NCBI GenBank assembly: GCA_946406115.1
Contig: OX291545.1
Span: 22,315,153-22,379,152 of the forward strand
DNA: 64,000 nt
Reading direction: 5' to 3'
Source: Apoda limacodes
Taxonomy: Eukaryota; Arthropoda; Insecta; Lepidoptera; Limacodidae
Positions 20,213 through 30,490 of the stretch are shown here, one piece after another; within the stretch, counting starts at the first letter, position 1, and the number at the start of each line of letters is the position of its first letter. Below the pieces are notes generated by a model, which had not been told where the DNA came from, searched no databases, and saw nothing but the letters and a program-made list of their open reading frames with translations. The position numbers and the translations under genes are program-made.

Positions 20213-21690
20213 AGCCAAGTGCGAGTCGGATTCGCGCACGAAGGGTTCCGTACCATTATCTATAAAAAAGTTACAAAAAATATGTATGGGAGCCCCTCTT
20301 TAATATTTATTTTATTTTTATTTAAATATTTATTGAAGTAAAAACTTCTTTAGCGGTGCTGTGCACATTTTTTGTGATGGTTAAAATTTTTTAACTCGCG
20401 TCAGTTTACGTGTCCTGATCGAAAATTCGTAAGATGTCACTCGCGTCAGGACGCGTGACAGAACACGTTTATTTACATTAGGTTAGTTTTTATTTTTAGC
20501 ATATGTCGATTTTGAGTAGTACAGGGAGGTTGGATATGGGATTTTAATTCTATGACAGATTGAGATGTCAAATATACTACGACAAAAAAGTAAATAAACA
20601 AACATTATTATTTATAATAAATAAATATGTATACGAAGTGATAGGAAGTTAATAGCTAGTATGTTTTCACTTCTGCCGGCACTCCCGGAGTACAACCCGT
20701 TTTTTTTAAAGTAACTATATAACTAAATATTCTGTGAATATTAAAGCGTTTACCTGTTGCCTTTATCAATATCGAGCAAAATTATCACGTTTGTTGTTTG
20801 GGGGACCCCTTGAATATTTATTTTATTCTGTTTTTTAGTATTTGTTGTTACAGCGGCAACAGAAATACATCTTATGTGAAAATTTCAACTGTCTATCACG
20901 GTTCATGCGATACAGACTGGTGACAGACGGACCGACGGACTAGTGATGAGCAAAGCAAGACCAAGACCAAGACTAGAACAGTCTTGGTCTTGGTCTTGGT
21001 CTTGCTTGTTCAGTCTTGGTCTTGGTCTTGCTCAAATCTGTCTGGTCTCGGTCTTGGTCTTGGTCTTGGTCTTGCTTACCTAGTCTTGGTCTTGGTCTTG
21101 CTGTATTTTGTTTGGTCTTGGTTTTAGTCTTGGTCTTGCCATAATTTCTTAACGAACATCTTTCAAAACATTTTGTAAACATTTTATTTTTATTCAACAA
21201 ACATTTTTAAACCTAAATTTACTATCTTTGAATTAAAAAAAGTTCATTAAAATATTATTTCTTATTGTTATTCAAAGATGGATTGTGAATAGGTAGTTTA
21301 AAATCAATCACTATTTTGTAAAATACTTTATTTTATTGCACTTTAAAAATTTAGTATTTAGTATTGCTGAATATAATTCTAGATTTCAGTACTTTTTTTC
21401 GTTCTTTAGCAGGCGGGTATTTTTTAAATATAAATATTTTATGTCACATAGAAAAAGGCGAGTTACTGTGAAAAAGAAATTTTGGTTGAGTCTTGCGTAT
21501 TTAATCTTGGTCTTGCATAGTCGGTCTTGGTATTAGTCTTGGTCTTGCTTGTTCAGTCTTGGTCTTGGTCTTGGTCTTGCTTTTTCGCAAGACCAAGACC
21601 AATATTGCTCATCACTACGACGGATGGACAGTGGAGTCTTAGTAATAGGGTTCCGCTAATTACTCTTTGGGTACGGAACCCTAAAAATTA
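20213..21690 (+). repeat. GTTCCGTAC-family repeat split by a MITE
   Basis: The head lies at 20213-20270 (CAGCCAAGTGCGAGTCGGAT, CGAAGGGTTCCGTACCATTA). The body runs to 20940 and the end resumes at 21618 (CGACGGATGGACAGTGGAGT, TAGTAATAGGGTTCCG, GTACGGAACCCTAAAAA). Its intact relative at 61862-62298 shows the sequence uninterrupted. The insert is the hAT-like MITE at 20941-21617. Confidence 0.85.
20941..21617. mobile_element. hAT-like MITE filled with GTCTTG repeats
   Basis: The insert has 13-bp terminal inverted repeats, TAGTGATGAGCAA at 20941-20953 and its complement at 21605-21617. It is flanked by 8-bp direct repeats CGACGGAC (20933-20940) and CGACGGAT (21618-21625), one mismatch apart, which is the target duplication length of hAT elements. 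Both ends carry runs of (CAAGAC)n or (GTCTTG)n. Those runs fold as hairpins at 20955-21004 and about 21557-21602. The centre (about 21130-21480) is A+T-rich with no transposase. The frame reading KTKTKTK is only the repeat. hAT class is inferred from the target site length and TIR. Confidence 0.8.
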
Positions 21691-22023
21691 GTCTTTTAAT
21701 GTTCTGTGGTTAAAACAGTAATACATACAAACTTCAAACCCACAGTGAAAAATAGTATGAACTCTAAAGTATAACAAAAATATTGCCATTTTAAATTACT
21801 TAACAATTACAACAGTATTAAGAGACACAGTAACAAATTTCTTTGGGCAGTTCTCATAAAAGAACCACATTTTTGTTCTTTCGTAAAAACAGTAATACAT
21901 ACAAACTTTAAACTTGCAGTAAAAAATAATGTGGACTCTAAAGTATAATAAGAAATAATAAAAACTGGCCTATTTAAATTTTCGGTCAGCGCCATCTTGC
22001 ATTATTAGCAATTTATTATTGCG

Positions 22024-22180
22024 GGAAACAGTTACACATTTTTTTGTTGAAAACGATATACAGAGTTAAGCAACGTCGGGCTTGGTCACTTGGATGGGTA
22101 ACCGCGTAGCGGCACACTTTTTTTTTGTTTGCGTTTGTAAATTACGTAAATGGTGGCAAGTAGTCACTTGGCCGGTTTTT
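22024..22180 (+). mobile_element. 5S rRNA-derived SINE (SINE3-like), copy 1
   Basis: The head reads AGAGTTAAGCAACGTCGGGC, TTGGTCACTTGGATGGGTAA and CCGCG, matching the internal control region of 5S rRNA (box A, intermediate element, box C), which would supply an RNA polymerase III promoter. The first third of 5S is lost. After TAGCGGCACAC follow a T run, GTTTGCGTTTGTAAATTACG, TAAATGG and CACTTGGCCGGTTTTT, the reverse of the GTTCCGTAC-family head. The sister copy at 49345-49515 has the same order, so this is a unit and not chance adjacency. Confidence 0.75.
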
Positions 22181-22771
22181 GACAATTTCTTGAATTTGCC
22201 GTGCACCTCGTACGTTTTCTTAATCTAGTTGTTTGACATACCTATTCATGCAATTGTCATCGGATTGTGTGAGTAATTTATTTATATTTTTCTCGGAATT
22301 TATCAAAGAGTTCATAGGTCATTTCTTTTGATTTTGATAAGCATAGTGGCTCATGTGCATCTATTGTGTAAAAATACTAAAGAGCTAGTATTTTTAACTG
22401 TGAATTAAATAACACGTCTTAATAAAAAATATTTATCTTATAAAGTTTCTGCCAAACTCCGCTACTGCATAAATATAGTCGTAATTATCTACTGCGACAA
22501 GCAGTTATTTATAAGTAAACATTTAATTTTTGTTATTAAGATACAAATACATTAAATAGGCCGTAAGTTTTTTTTATTATCATCATGACGCTTAAAATTG
22601 AAAGGGGTGGCCAAAGGTAAGTATATGTAAGTACAAACGTCAATTTATTTAACTTCTTATTAATTTCTTCTTCTTATTAAACAGTTTGAAATATTTTTTT
22701 TACTTTTAACTACGGTCACAGACTATATAATACTATACTAATATCGATTTGAATCAGTTGATTTTTTTGTT

Positions 22772-23110
22772 AAAAACCGGCCAAGTGCGAGTCTGGCTCG
22801 CGCACCGAGGTTTACGTACAAACTTATTATATGTAAATAGTTCATCCATCTAGTGATCAATTCTGACAGGTTCATGCCTTAATTTGTCCAGGTCAATGGA
22901 AAGTACCCAATAGGTTTTGATTTTTTTGTGTCATAATATACGACAACAATTACCGTATTTTGGGTATATTTTTTTTATTGCGTTGACTTTTTTTTTTTTA
23001 AAAAAAACTCCAAATGACCGAAGACTTTAGTATTTGATACTAATTTCAACTTGATACCTTTACACGTTCATGAGTAAAAGGGTCTTGACAAATAGACAAT
23101 TTTTTTGAAT
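22772..23110 (+). repeat. GTTCCGTAC-family repeat
   Basis: The head is clear: AAAAACCGGCCAAGTGCGAG, CTCGCGCACCGAGG, TTACGTACAAACTTATT. The body matches 4192-4677 ('ATAGGTTTTGATT', 'GTATTTGATACTAATTTCAA', 'AAAAGGGTCTTGACA'). The 3' end is missing. Confidence 0.8.
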
Positions 23111-23179
23111 GTGTAATAACTACTCATTAACAAATATCCGTTTTTTTCCTATATTTGTGATTTAAGACTTTGCTTTTAA

Positions 23180-23790
23180 TATAAAAAAACTGCAATAAAT
23201 TCCACCTTTACTACATTACTTAGTATTCATTATTCACAAAATATCAGACACTGTTAAGAGGCATAAAAATACCACTCATCAGGACATACTCTAACTCCAA
23301 CGGTAAATCCTCAATTAAGGAAAAAATGACTAATACTTGATGTTTTTTAGGTAGCCTATATCCTCTCCCAGGACTCAAATTATCTCTATTCCAAATTTCA
23401 TCTTGATCGGTACAGCAGTTTGAGCGTGAAAAGGTAACAGACAGAGTTACTTTCGTATTTATAATATTTATGGATAGTTTAAAGTATATGTAAGTATATA
23501 TGTATACATATGATTGTGGAAGAATATAATTATGATGGCACAAATGCCACTAGTACTATTAAATATCGGAATACTCTTAAATATCTGAGTGTCTTCAGAC
23601 GATTGACGATATTTGCCGATTCAAATGGTGCGCCTCCTATTCTACTTAAAAACAGAAAAATAATAATTGACATTGTGTTCGACTTTGTTTTTAGTGTTTC
23701 AGTACATATTTTATACTTGTTAAGTTATTATCAAAGTATTGTATTATGACCTTAAACGGAACTTCTTGCTAGCTCTTAATTTTATAATTA
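23180..23790 (-). repeat. Dispersed moth repeat, copy 2 (copy 1 at 3430-4175)
   Basis: Collinear with 3430-4175 over about 600 bases, from AAAAAACTGCAATAA to AACTTCTTGCTAGCTCTT. Differences are substitutions and small indels. A 17-base stretch present in copy 1 (about 3754-3770) is missing here. Confidence 0.75.
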
Positions 23791-24156
23791 ATTTTTTCAT
23801 TGACCAAACCATAAAAAAAATTTAACGCTAACTTTTTTAGTTTTACTTTTATAATATTTACAAGTAATTTGTTTAATGATTTAAGAAAAACTTACAGTGG
23901 AAGAAATTTTAAAAGGGATATAGAATGTGTATTGGGCTCACTCATAAACTGCATAATGTATGGCTTTAGAGTGAAGGATCATTGTAAGTATAAGAAGGGC
24001 CTAATTTTATGCAGAAATGAACAAAAAAGCTTGACAATCACTGATTACGGAAATTTTCGTAAGTTTCTTATATTTCTTATTTTATCAATTAAGTTGGCTG
24101 TTTCCGTATAAATAATGTAGGCACCCTGTGGGTTGAGACCATCAAATTGATAAAAT
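23791..24156. other. Unassigned sequence with an open frame of unknown nature
   Basis: An 80-codon plus frame (23869-24111) is open but resembles nothing I recognise. It borders the inverted duplication that starts near 24157, and may be chance. Confidence 0.3.
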
Positions 24157-24812
24157 AGGTATAGTCCTTTGAAATGTTACAATTTGAAGACCGAATTTTG
24201 CATTTGATAGAGGACGCAATTTAATTTTTGGGACATGTGTGGGGGGTCAATAGAAACTTAACCTCAAGTTTGAGGGGTCGCCACCCTTGTCATCCGGACA
24301 CCATCTTGGAAAAAGGGGTGAAAACACTTTTTTCGCGATATCTCGGAAACTATGTGTCTTACAAATAATTCGTAGAGACATAATTTGTAGAAAATTGTTT
24401 TGCCTACAAATGTGTTTACATAAATTTTTGCCCTTAATTAAAAATTAAAGAAGAAATAAGCAAAAAAGTGAGAAAAAAATTATAAAAATTTTCTTTTTTG
24501 CTCTATAACTTTTTTTTTGTACATTTTAGAAAAAAATTACCTCAGACCAATCTTGTAGGTGATCTTTTGAGGAAAATTTTTATCTGTAATTTTTTTAATT
24601 TCATTCATTTAAAACGCTGTTACAGCGCTCCAAAGTTGACCGGGTTCGTCAATGCTCATGAGAATCCGGTCAAAACGAAATGTTTAACTTACATTTGATT
24701 TTTTTTTAATGTAAATATATTCTTAAAAAGTTTTGTTGAATTCGTATAATTTTACTTATTTATTCCTAACTCTTTTCCCCGCCACCTATGAGGTAGAGTC
24801 TGTAGGCGCGTT
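24157..24812 (-). repeat. Left arm of inverted duplication (3' end of cysteine-rich gene element)
   Basis: The arm is the reverse complement of 25411-25926, with an extra ~120 bases at about 24470-24605. Shared blocks include GGACATGTGTGGGGGGTCAA, GGGGTCGCCACCCTTGTCAT, TCGCGATATCTCGGAAACTA, TTGACCGGGTTCGTCAATGC and CCGCCACCTATGAGGTAGA. The innermost part encodes the C-terminus of the gene below, so the arm is gene 3' end plus downstream sequence. Confidence 0.9.
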
Positions 24813-25400
24813 TTTGGCTCAGAATCTCTAAATCAACATCAAATGTGAAAGTTCGAGGAATGACAGGAGTTAAAATTGGAGTCATAGTTGGAAGTTCATC
24901 TTCGAAATCATTTTCTTCCATTAACTTTGACATTTCCATAATGTTGCTGCATGTTTCGCCAGAACAATATAGGCATACTGTAGAGCATTTCAGGCCTGCT
25001 TTTCTGCAGCCACACATGCTTCCACAGTTTCCTTTGCATCTGCAGAAAATTAATTTCATAAGATCGCGAGGTTCTGCAGGCTTGGAAGCTTGTATTGGCA
25101 TCCAAATGTTTGCATGCTTTTTCCAGCCCCAATCTTCAGGATTTTGATATGATTTGATTTGATAGCTTCCGAGCCACGACTGGACCTAGGGATATACTCG
25201 GAGACTGTGAAAACGAGCTGTATCTTGTTTTGGAGGCAGCGATGATAAATTAAATGAATTTTTAGTCACTGTCTTGGCAAATCGTTTGTATCGCAAGCCG
25301 TCTAGTGAGTCGTATTTATTACCGCCGTATAAAGCTATGAAAAAACGTTCGCCAAAAAGAGTGAGCAAAGATACCACGGCGCGGTACCACCGGCTAATTC
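24766..25400 (-). pseudogene. Cysteine-rich insect protein of unknown function, truncated, one stop
   Basis: A single minus-strand frame runs from about 25400 to a stop at 24766, broken only by TAG at 25186-25188. It reads FGERFFIALYGGNKYDSLDG, NLSSLPPKQDTARFHSLRVY, stop, VQSWLGSYQ, NPEDWGWKK, then a Cys cluster CRCKGNCGSMCGCRKAGLKC followed by STVCLYCSGETCSN, and ends YRLYLIGGGEKS. I recall many insect proteins of unknown function with the same order (LYG, LPPT..A..H..R.Y.QVQ.W, WGW, CNCKxGC..CGCRK.GL.C). The Cys block looks metal-binding, like tesmin-type CXC repeats. The stop replaces an expected Gln before VQ. The N-terminus is lost at about 25400, next to an inverted second copy of the 3' end. 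Function is unknown; multi-copy behaviour suggests mobile-element origin. Confidence 0.7.
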
Positions 25401-25410
25401 AGGATGTCAC

Positions 25411-25926
25411 GTAAAAAGAAAGGGCGCCTACAGATTCTACCTCATAGGTGGCGGGGAAAAGAGTTAGGAATGAATTAGTAAAGTTGTACGAATTTAACAA
25501 AAATTTTTTAAGAATATATTTACACTATAAAAAAAAAACAAAAATAAGTTAAAAATTTCTTTTTGTCCGGATTCTAATGAGCATTGACGAACCCGGTCAA
25601 CTTTAGAGCGCTGTAACAGCTTTTTTGCTTACAACTTCTTTAATTTTTATTTTAGAGCAAAAAGTTTTATAAACATATTTGTAGGAAAAACAATTTGCTA
25701 CAAATTATGTCGTTACGATTTTTTTGTAAGATGCATAGTTTCCGAGATATCGCGAAAAAAGTGTTTTCACCTGTTTTTCCAAGATGGCGGCCGGATGACA
25801 AGGGTGGCGACCCCTCTAACTTGAGGTTAAGCTTCTGTTGACCCCCCACACATGTCCCAAAATAAAATTGCGTCCTCTAACAAATGCAAAGCTCATGTAA
25901 CATTTCAATGGACAAGTACTATCACT
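25411..25926 (+). repeat. Right arm of inverted duplication
   Basis: This plus-oriented copy begins inside the coding end of the same gene (VKRKGAYRFYLIGGGEKS, stop near 25467) and continues through the same downstream sequence as the left arm. It lacks the ~120-base block of the left arm. The two arms are arranged 5'-ends inward. Confidence 0.9.
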
Positions 25927-25929
25927 AAA

Positions 25930-26220
25930 ACTTTATTTAAATGAAATGTCAAAGCTATTAGCAAGTTGTTTTTTGCTGCAGTGGATTTATGATAAACCTT
26001 AAATATAAAGTTAACAACCTCCCCGAGGACGTACCCTCTAAATTTATTCTTAAATAATTTAGGAATAAGTAAATATTGACGTGTGGATCGTTTATCACCA
26101 AATTTGCTACTTATGTAGAGAATTCGATTCTTAGTGATATTTTGGGGTCTGAAATAGAAAATCTTATTTTCGCCTTAGTATTTTTATATCATGTCTCGAT
26201 GATAATTTTTTTGACATTAC
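25930..26220. other. Unassigned sequence
   Basis: No gene or repeat was recognised here. Confidence 0.4.
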
Positions 26221-26290
26221 ACACAGCGCCGTCTGTGTCACAAACTAAGCAAAGCTTCTTGTGCTATGGATACCAGACAACGTATGAGTC
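26221..26290 (-). mobile_element. SINE S1 tail fragment
   Basis: The plus strand reads ACACAGCGCCGTCTGTGTCA, then AAACTAAGCAAAGCTTCTTG, the reverse complement of the 3' end of the SINE at 59609-59830 (AGCTTTGCTTAGTTTGGGAC). Confidence 0.7.
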
Positions 26291-26884
26291 GCGCCACGTA
26301 AGTTAAACCATGCGCAGTAACACATTTTCGGGTCCATTAGGGTGGGGAATGAGGGGCCGCGCGTAACCATAGCAACACAGGCCGTGGGGTACAATCACGC
26401 ACTTAAGTTTTGAAAGTCTGAATTTCTGACTCAAGTTTATACCAATTCAAAATAATGTAGAAGGTGTCATGCCGATACCAATGAGTAACAGTGATTAAAA
26501 AACATTTACAACTTTTAAACCCTTAGTGTTTTATGAAATTCTTATTATAGAACCGTTACATTTTATTATACCTAACGACTACTTCCCAAGCTCATGTTGT
26601 TCAAAAAGTACAATAACTTGTAAGGTGAGCCGATATTACGTAAATATTAACAAATTAACTATATAAGTACTGGGTACATACATGAGACGTAATAACTGTC
26701 GTCTCGTCCGGTGGGCGCAGGGCAGTGCCAGACAGTAAGTACTTACATACATAATAAGTTAGAATAAAATATATGAGAAATTGCGGGCCACGCACAAAAC
26801 ATTTGTTAGTACTATTGTCCGTAACTGTACCTGCGCGGAAGACCGCCATTTTGGTTCGACTGACGTGGAGCGATCTATATATAA
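26291..26884. other. Unassigned sequence
   Basis: No gene was recognised. A short G+C-rich patch lies at 26325-26385. Confidence 0.4.
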
Positions 26885-27152
26885 TTTTTTTGTAAATACA
26901 CGCATATTTTACATAGAAAATACCCAGTCTCATACCACGAATAGTAAAATACATAAAAAAAAATCTTTTAGATAATTTGACATTGATAAATACATATTTT
27001 TCCCTTTTTTGTAAATACATACATAAAAAATATACATAAAAAATACCCAGTCTCACAAAAAACAAATGTTTGTCTTAAACGGGAATCGAACTCATGCCCC
27101 TTGTGATTCAGCAGACAGGTTATTACCCACTGAGCGACGGAGCCGACAATTA
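26885..27152 (-). mobile_element. tRNA-derived SINE S1, with a partial duplicate
   Basis: The reverse complement from 27152 reads GGCTCCGTCGCTCAGTGGGT (A box region) and GAGTTCGATTCCCG (B box), then AGACAAACATTTGT and the 'GAGACTGGGTATTTT' tail to about 27003. A second partial tail ('AGACTGGGTATTTTCTATG') lies at 26885-26935. Frames in this region are SINE sequence and not genes. Confidence 0.8.
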
Positions 27153-27404
27153 ATTAAAACCGTAGCGTAGCAATAGCAAGAAGTTTACTTACCTTTTTTT
27201 TAAAAAAAAAACTTCTTACTGTGAAACAGTCCCACTTCAATAACCGAATAAAACAATAGCATAGTCGCAGGCAAGAGCCTATACCTTCATTACCAAAAGA
27301 ACCAACTTACATATTAATAGAACTCCTACTATGGCACCTACCATGTCAAAAATAAGCATTTGTTGAATTCATTCGCGGTCATTCCTAGCTACGACAGTAG
27401 CAGT

Positions 27405-27570
27405 TTTTAACCGGCTTCAAAAAAGGAGGAGGTTTAAATTCGACGGTATATTCTTTTTTAATTTTGTTATCTCAGAACTTTTGACTGGGTGAACCGATTA
27501 TGATGATTCGTTTTTAAGTTGAAAGGTCCCATTTCAATTTAGTCCAGTTCTGACAGTGGCATCCATAAGA
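27405..27570 (+). repeat. 'AACCGGCTTCAAAAAAGGAGGAGGTT' moth repeat
   Basis: The copy opens AACCGGCTTCAAAAAAGGAG and continues 'GGAGGTTTAAATTCGACGG', TTTTGACTGGGTGAACCGAT and TGGCATCCATAAGAAA. This is an abundant lepidopteran repeat by recall; the class is not assigned. Confidence 0.65.
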
Positions 27571-27687
27571 AAACCATATAAGTCTTAATTTTTATGTGGA
27601 TAATTGTATAATATTTTGTTACTAGCATGGATGTTTTAGTGTACAAAAACAGCAATTCGTCACTAAAAAATAAAATCTTTTTAGCCA

Positions 27688-27903
27688 AAAAACAACCGGC
27701 TTCAAAAAGATGCACTAAAAAGGTAAAAATAATTACTTATTCCCAAAAAATTGATCTGAATTACAGTTTGAAGTTGTTTTCTGTGTACCTAACAGTTAAT
27801 AACACACTTCACTTGCATTAATGCCATTGCATATGCTTGATTCTTGGAAATAACCAATTAATTTTACCTTTTTAGTGCATCTTTTTCAAGCTGGTTAGTT
27901 TTT
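27688..27903. mobile_element. Foldback MITE with ~60-bp inverted arms
   Basis: The left arm 27688-27747 (AAAAACAACCGGCTTCAAAA, AGATGCACTAAAAAGG) and the right arm 27845-27903 are reverse complements with a few changes, around a ~97-base A+T-rich centre. The arm start resembles the head of the repeat at 27405. Confidence 0.75.
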
Positions 27904-27909
27904 CTGTTA

Positions 27910-29300
27910 AAATTTTTTTTTATCGTAAACTTCTACTTTAAAGTCACAAAATATTAATATTTTTGACATATCTATTTACATTGCATCAGCTTTAAAACAG
28001 CAAGAACTCTACCACATTGCCTTTATTGACTTAAATATTACTCTATATTTGACGTTGATTTAAAATACAAAATACAAATTGGGTAGAGTTTGCCATATTA
28101 TATCTTACTTATATTTAAAGTGTATCTTTGTGCGTATCTTTTTTGCACTTCATACTTTTATTTTCTTCATAATATAAATAAGTAAACAGAGACGAGAAAG
28201 AGGCTCACAAACACGTCAAATGAAAAAGTTACTGTACGTGATGATACTGCGAACACAGAGGGTCACCTTTTCCATGAAACTAATTACAAACTGCCAAGTT
28301 CATTGCAACAAAAAATAAAACAATCCAAATCGTGATATGTAATTTATTGGGTGTCGCATCAAATTAAAATTAAATGCGGCTTACAAAGAAATTAACTAGA
28401 ACTAAAACAGTTACCACGTTTAGAATAACCAAAGAATTACCATGAATGATCCATTGAAGTGCGAAATCTTACATAAAGTAGCAGATATTGCATTACACCT
28501 AATTATCCCGCATATTAACGTTCCGATACAATTTTAAATCGCGAAAAAGAGAGAGAAACACATTATTATAGTATAAGAAATACACAGGCTCTGTTTTTCG
28601 CATTAAACAGGTATTTTAAGAGGATAACATTTAAACAAAAAAATAAAATCCGACTACAAAAGTCTACTAAAAAATTTTTAAATAAATTCAAAAATAATGA
28701 CCAGACATAACATTAAGCTAGGTTGCCAGTGTGCCAATTTTCTACCAAATTTTATAGTTCAAAAGTTATACAGGATTCTAGTTTTTTATACAAATAGTTT
28801 AAAAAAAGATTTCTAGTTAATAGGACGTTTTACAAGATTTCAGAAAAACCACAGACATAGGTATTCAGCTTCAGATTATGACTAAGAAATTTCACAGTGA
28901 TTGATCAGTAAATGTCAGAAACAAATCAGAAATTCGTTTGTATGAAGCCCGCTGCGAGGCGCCGTTAAGTGTATCCTCTTAACCTCTGTTCTTAATTCCG
29001 CAAAGAAATCGTGTGCCACACATACACAAAAGTAAATTAAAAACATACATACAAATCGTAATCCTCCTTTTTTTCAAAGTTGGTTAATTTAGCGTTTCAA
29101 GTCAAGCAAGATTGTAAAGATGATGTTCCTGGTGTAGGAATTTCCTTACGTCAAACTATAACAAAGCATTTACTTTGAAGGTCATTGCAAAGCATCTTCA
29201 AATAATGGTCCGGTTATTTAAAGATACTTGGTTATAGTTTGGCGAAAATCCGCTGATCACAGCGTATTGGTGAGTGAGAAGAATTCTAGCAATGCATCCA
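27910..29300. other. Unassigned A+T-rich sequence
   Basis: No gene was recognised. A weak inverted pair, CGTCAAACTATAACAAAG (about 29150) and CTTGGTTATAGTTTGGCG (about 29228), may be a small MITE. Confidence 0.45.
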
Positions 29301-29309
29301 TATGCCTGT

Positions 29310-29430
29310 CTGTTATCTCTAAACGCTTAAATCACTGTACGGATTAAGTTGAAATTTGGTATGGACATAGTCTGAGTCCTGGGAAAGGGACATAGGCTAC
29401 TTGATAACGTCAAGTGTGATTCGGTTTCTT
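29310..29430 (+). repeat. Fragment of the 'GCGAAAGTAAC' moth repeat
   Basis: TTGAAATTTGGTATGGACAT, then AGTCCTGGGAAAGGGACATA and GGCTACTTGATAACGTCAAG match the plus orientation of the family. Confidence 0.65.
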
Positions 29431-29439
29431 TTCACATAT

Positions 29440-29712
29440 GTTTGTACGTACGTGTGTTTGTCACATAACTCCTCCTAAACGGCTAGAACGATTTGAGTGA
29501 AATTTTGCCTGAATATTTCAATGGGTTCCTGGATAAACCAATTGCACCCGGTAGGTGGCGCTGCAGTTGGTGTGTCACTGGTCTTCTTCTTAACAGCAGG
29601 GACAATTTTAATGATATTTTTTGTGTACGTTTGAGTGGGTCCCTGCAAGGTTTGAAAATTCAATTGGATCCGGTAGATGGCGCTGCAGTCGGTGTGTCAC
29701 TGATCTTATCTT
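29440..29712 (+). repeat. Imperfect tandem duplication, period about 122 bp
   Basis: GTAGGTGGCGCTGCAGTTGG at 29551 recurs as GTAGATGGCGCTGCAGTCGG at 29673, both followed by TGTGTCACTG.TCTT. The preceding GGGTTCCTG / GGGTCCCTG parts also correspond. Likely an internal repeat in a LINE 3' region. Confidence 0.75.
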
Positions 29713-30274
29713 AAACGGCAAAGATTGAATCGTCATTCTAGCTTTCTAGTAACGAAATCTGACTTTTCATTTACTATGAATCTTTTAAATTAAAAATTAA
29801 ACTAAAACTTAAACACAAATTTAAAATAACTCCATCACATTTTATTACAAAATGTTTCTTATGTTGTGTAAATATAACAATAATTAAAGATTCAATATAC
29901 CTAATAAGAATCTTTATTTATAGAGACAAATAGATATCTATAATACACATATTGAATACAAACATTACATTTAAATACTTTATTAACAAAATACTTAAAA
30001 AAATTAAAAATATGCTCAACACATTTCAAGCCGCCATTTGCAATCAAACGAATATCAAAAAGGCATCGCGTTTGTAAAGTTGCTATATAGCTACCTAATG
30101 TATGGACGACCTTCGTTTAGGCGCTCCACAGTGGCTTGGCGATGATACCTATAGCATAGAAAAGGCACAAGTCTATGATTTTTTTTTGATCGATAGGAAG
30201 TGACCATCCCATTCTTTTTTTCGTGAAATCGAAATTTGAGAATTCTAAGCCCCTAGGACAACTTCTGCTGGGTT

Positions 30275-30490
30275 CGCTATATTATAAATGCGAAAGTAAC
30301 TCTGTCTGTTACCTATTTACGATTAAACCGCTGCACTGATTAAGATGAAATTTAGCATGGAGATAGTATAAGTCCTGGGGACGGACAAAGGCTACTTGAA
30401 AACGTCAAATGTGAGTCTTTTTTTTATAATTGAGGAGTTGCCGTTGAAATCCTACACTGAATTTACGCGGGTGAAACGCGGGCAATAACT
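30275..30490 (+). repeat. 'GCGAAAGTAAC' moth repeat, plus copy
   Basis: The copy reads TATTATAAATGCGAAAGTAA, CTCTGTCTGTTACC, GATGAAATTTAGCATGGAGA, 'AAGGCTACTTGAAAACGTCA' and ends GCGGGTGAAACGCGGGCA. It is the mirror of the centres of 3430-4175 and 23180-23790. Confidence 0.7.

Noticed and set aside
20973..21200. Lys-Thr/Arg-Pro repeat protein on the minus strand
   Set aside because: The frame is only the translation of the GTCTTG simple repeat inside a MITE.
22060..22110. Possible 5S rRNA gene
   Set aside because: Only the internal promoter part is present; the first third and the end of 5S are missing, and the same chimeric context recurs at 49345.
23869..24111. 80-codon plus frame beside the inverted duplication
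   Set aside because: No similarity recognised and no link to the gene in the duplication, so it is left unassigned.
26655..27065. 136-codon minus frame
   Set aside because: Much of it lies in SINE S1 tails; frames there are A+T-rich repeat sequence.
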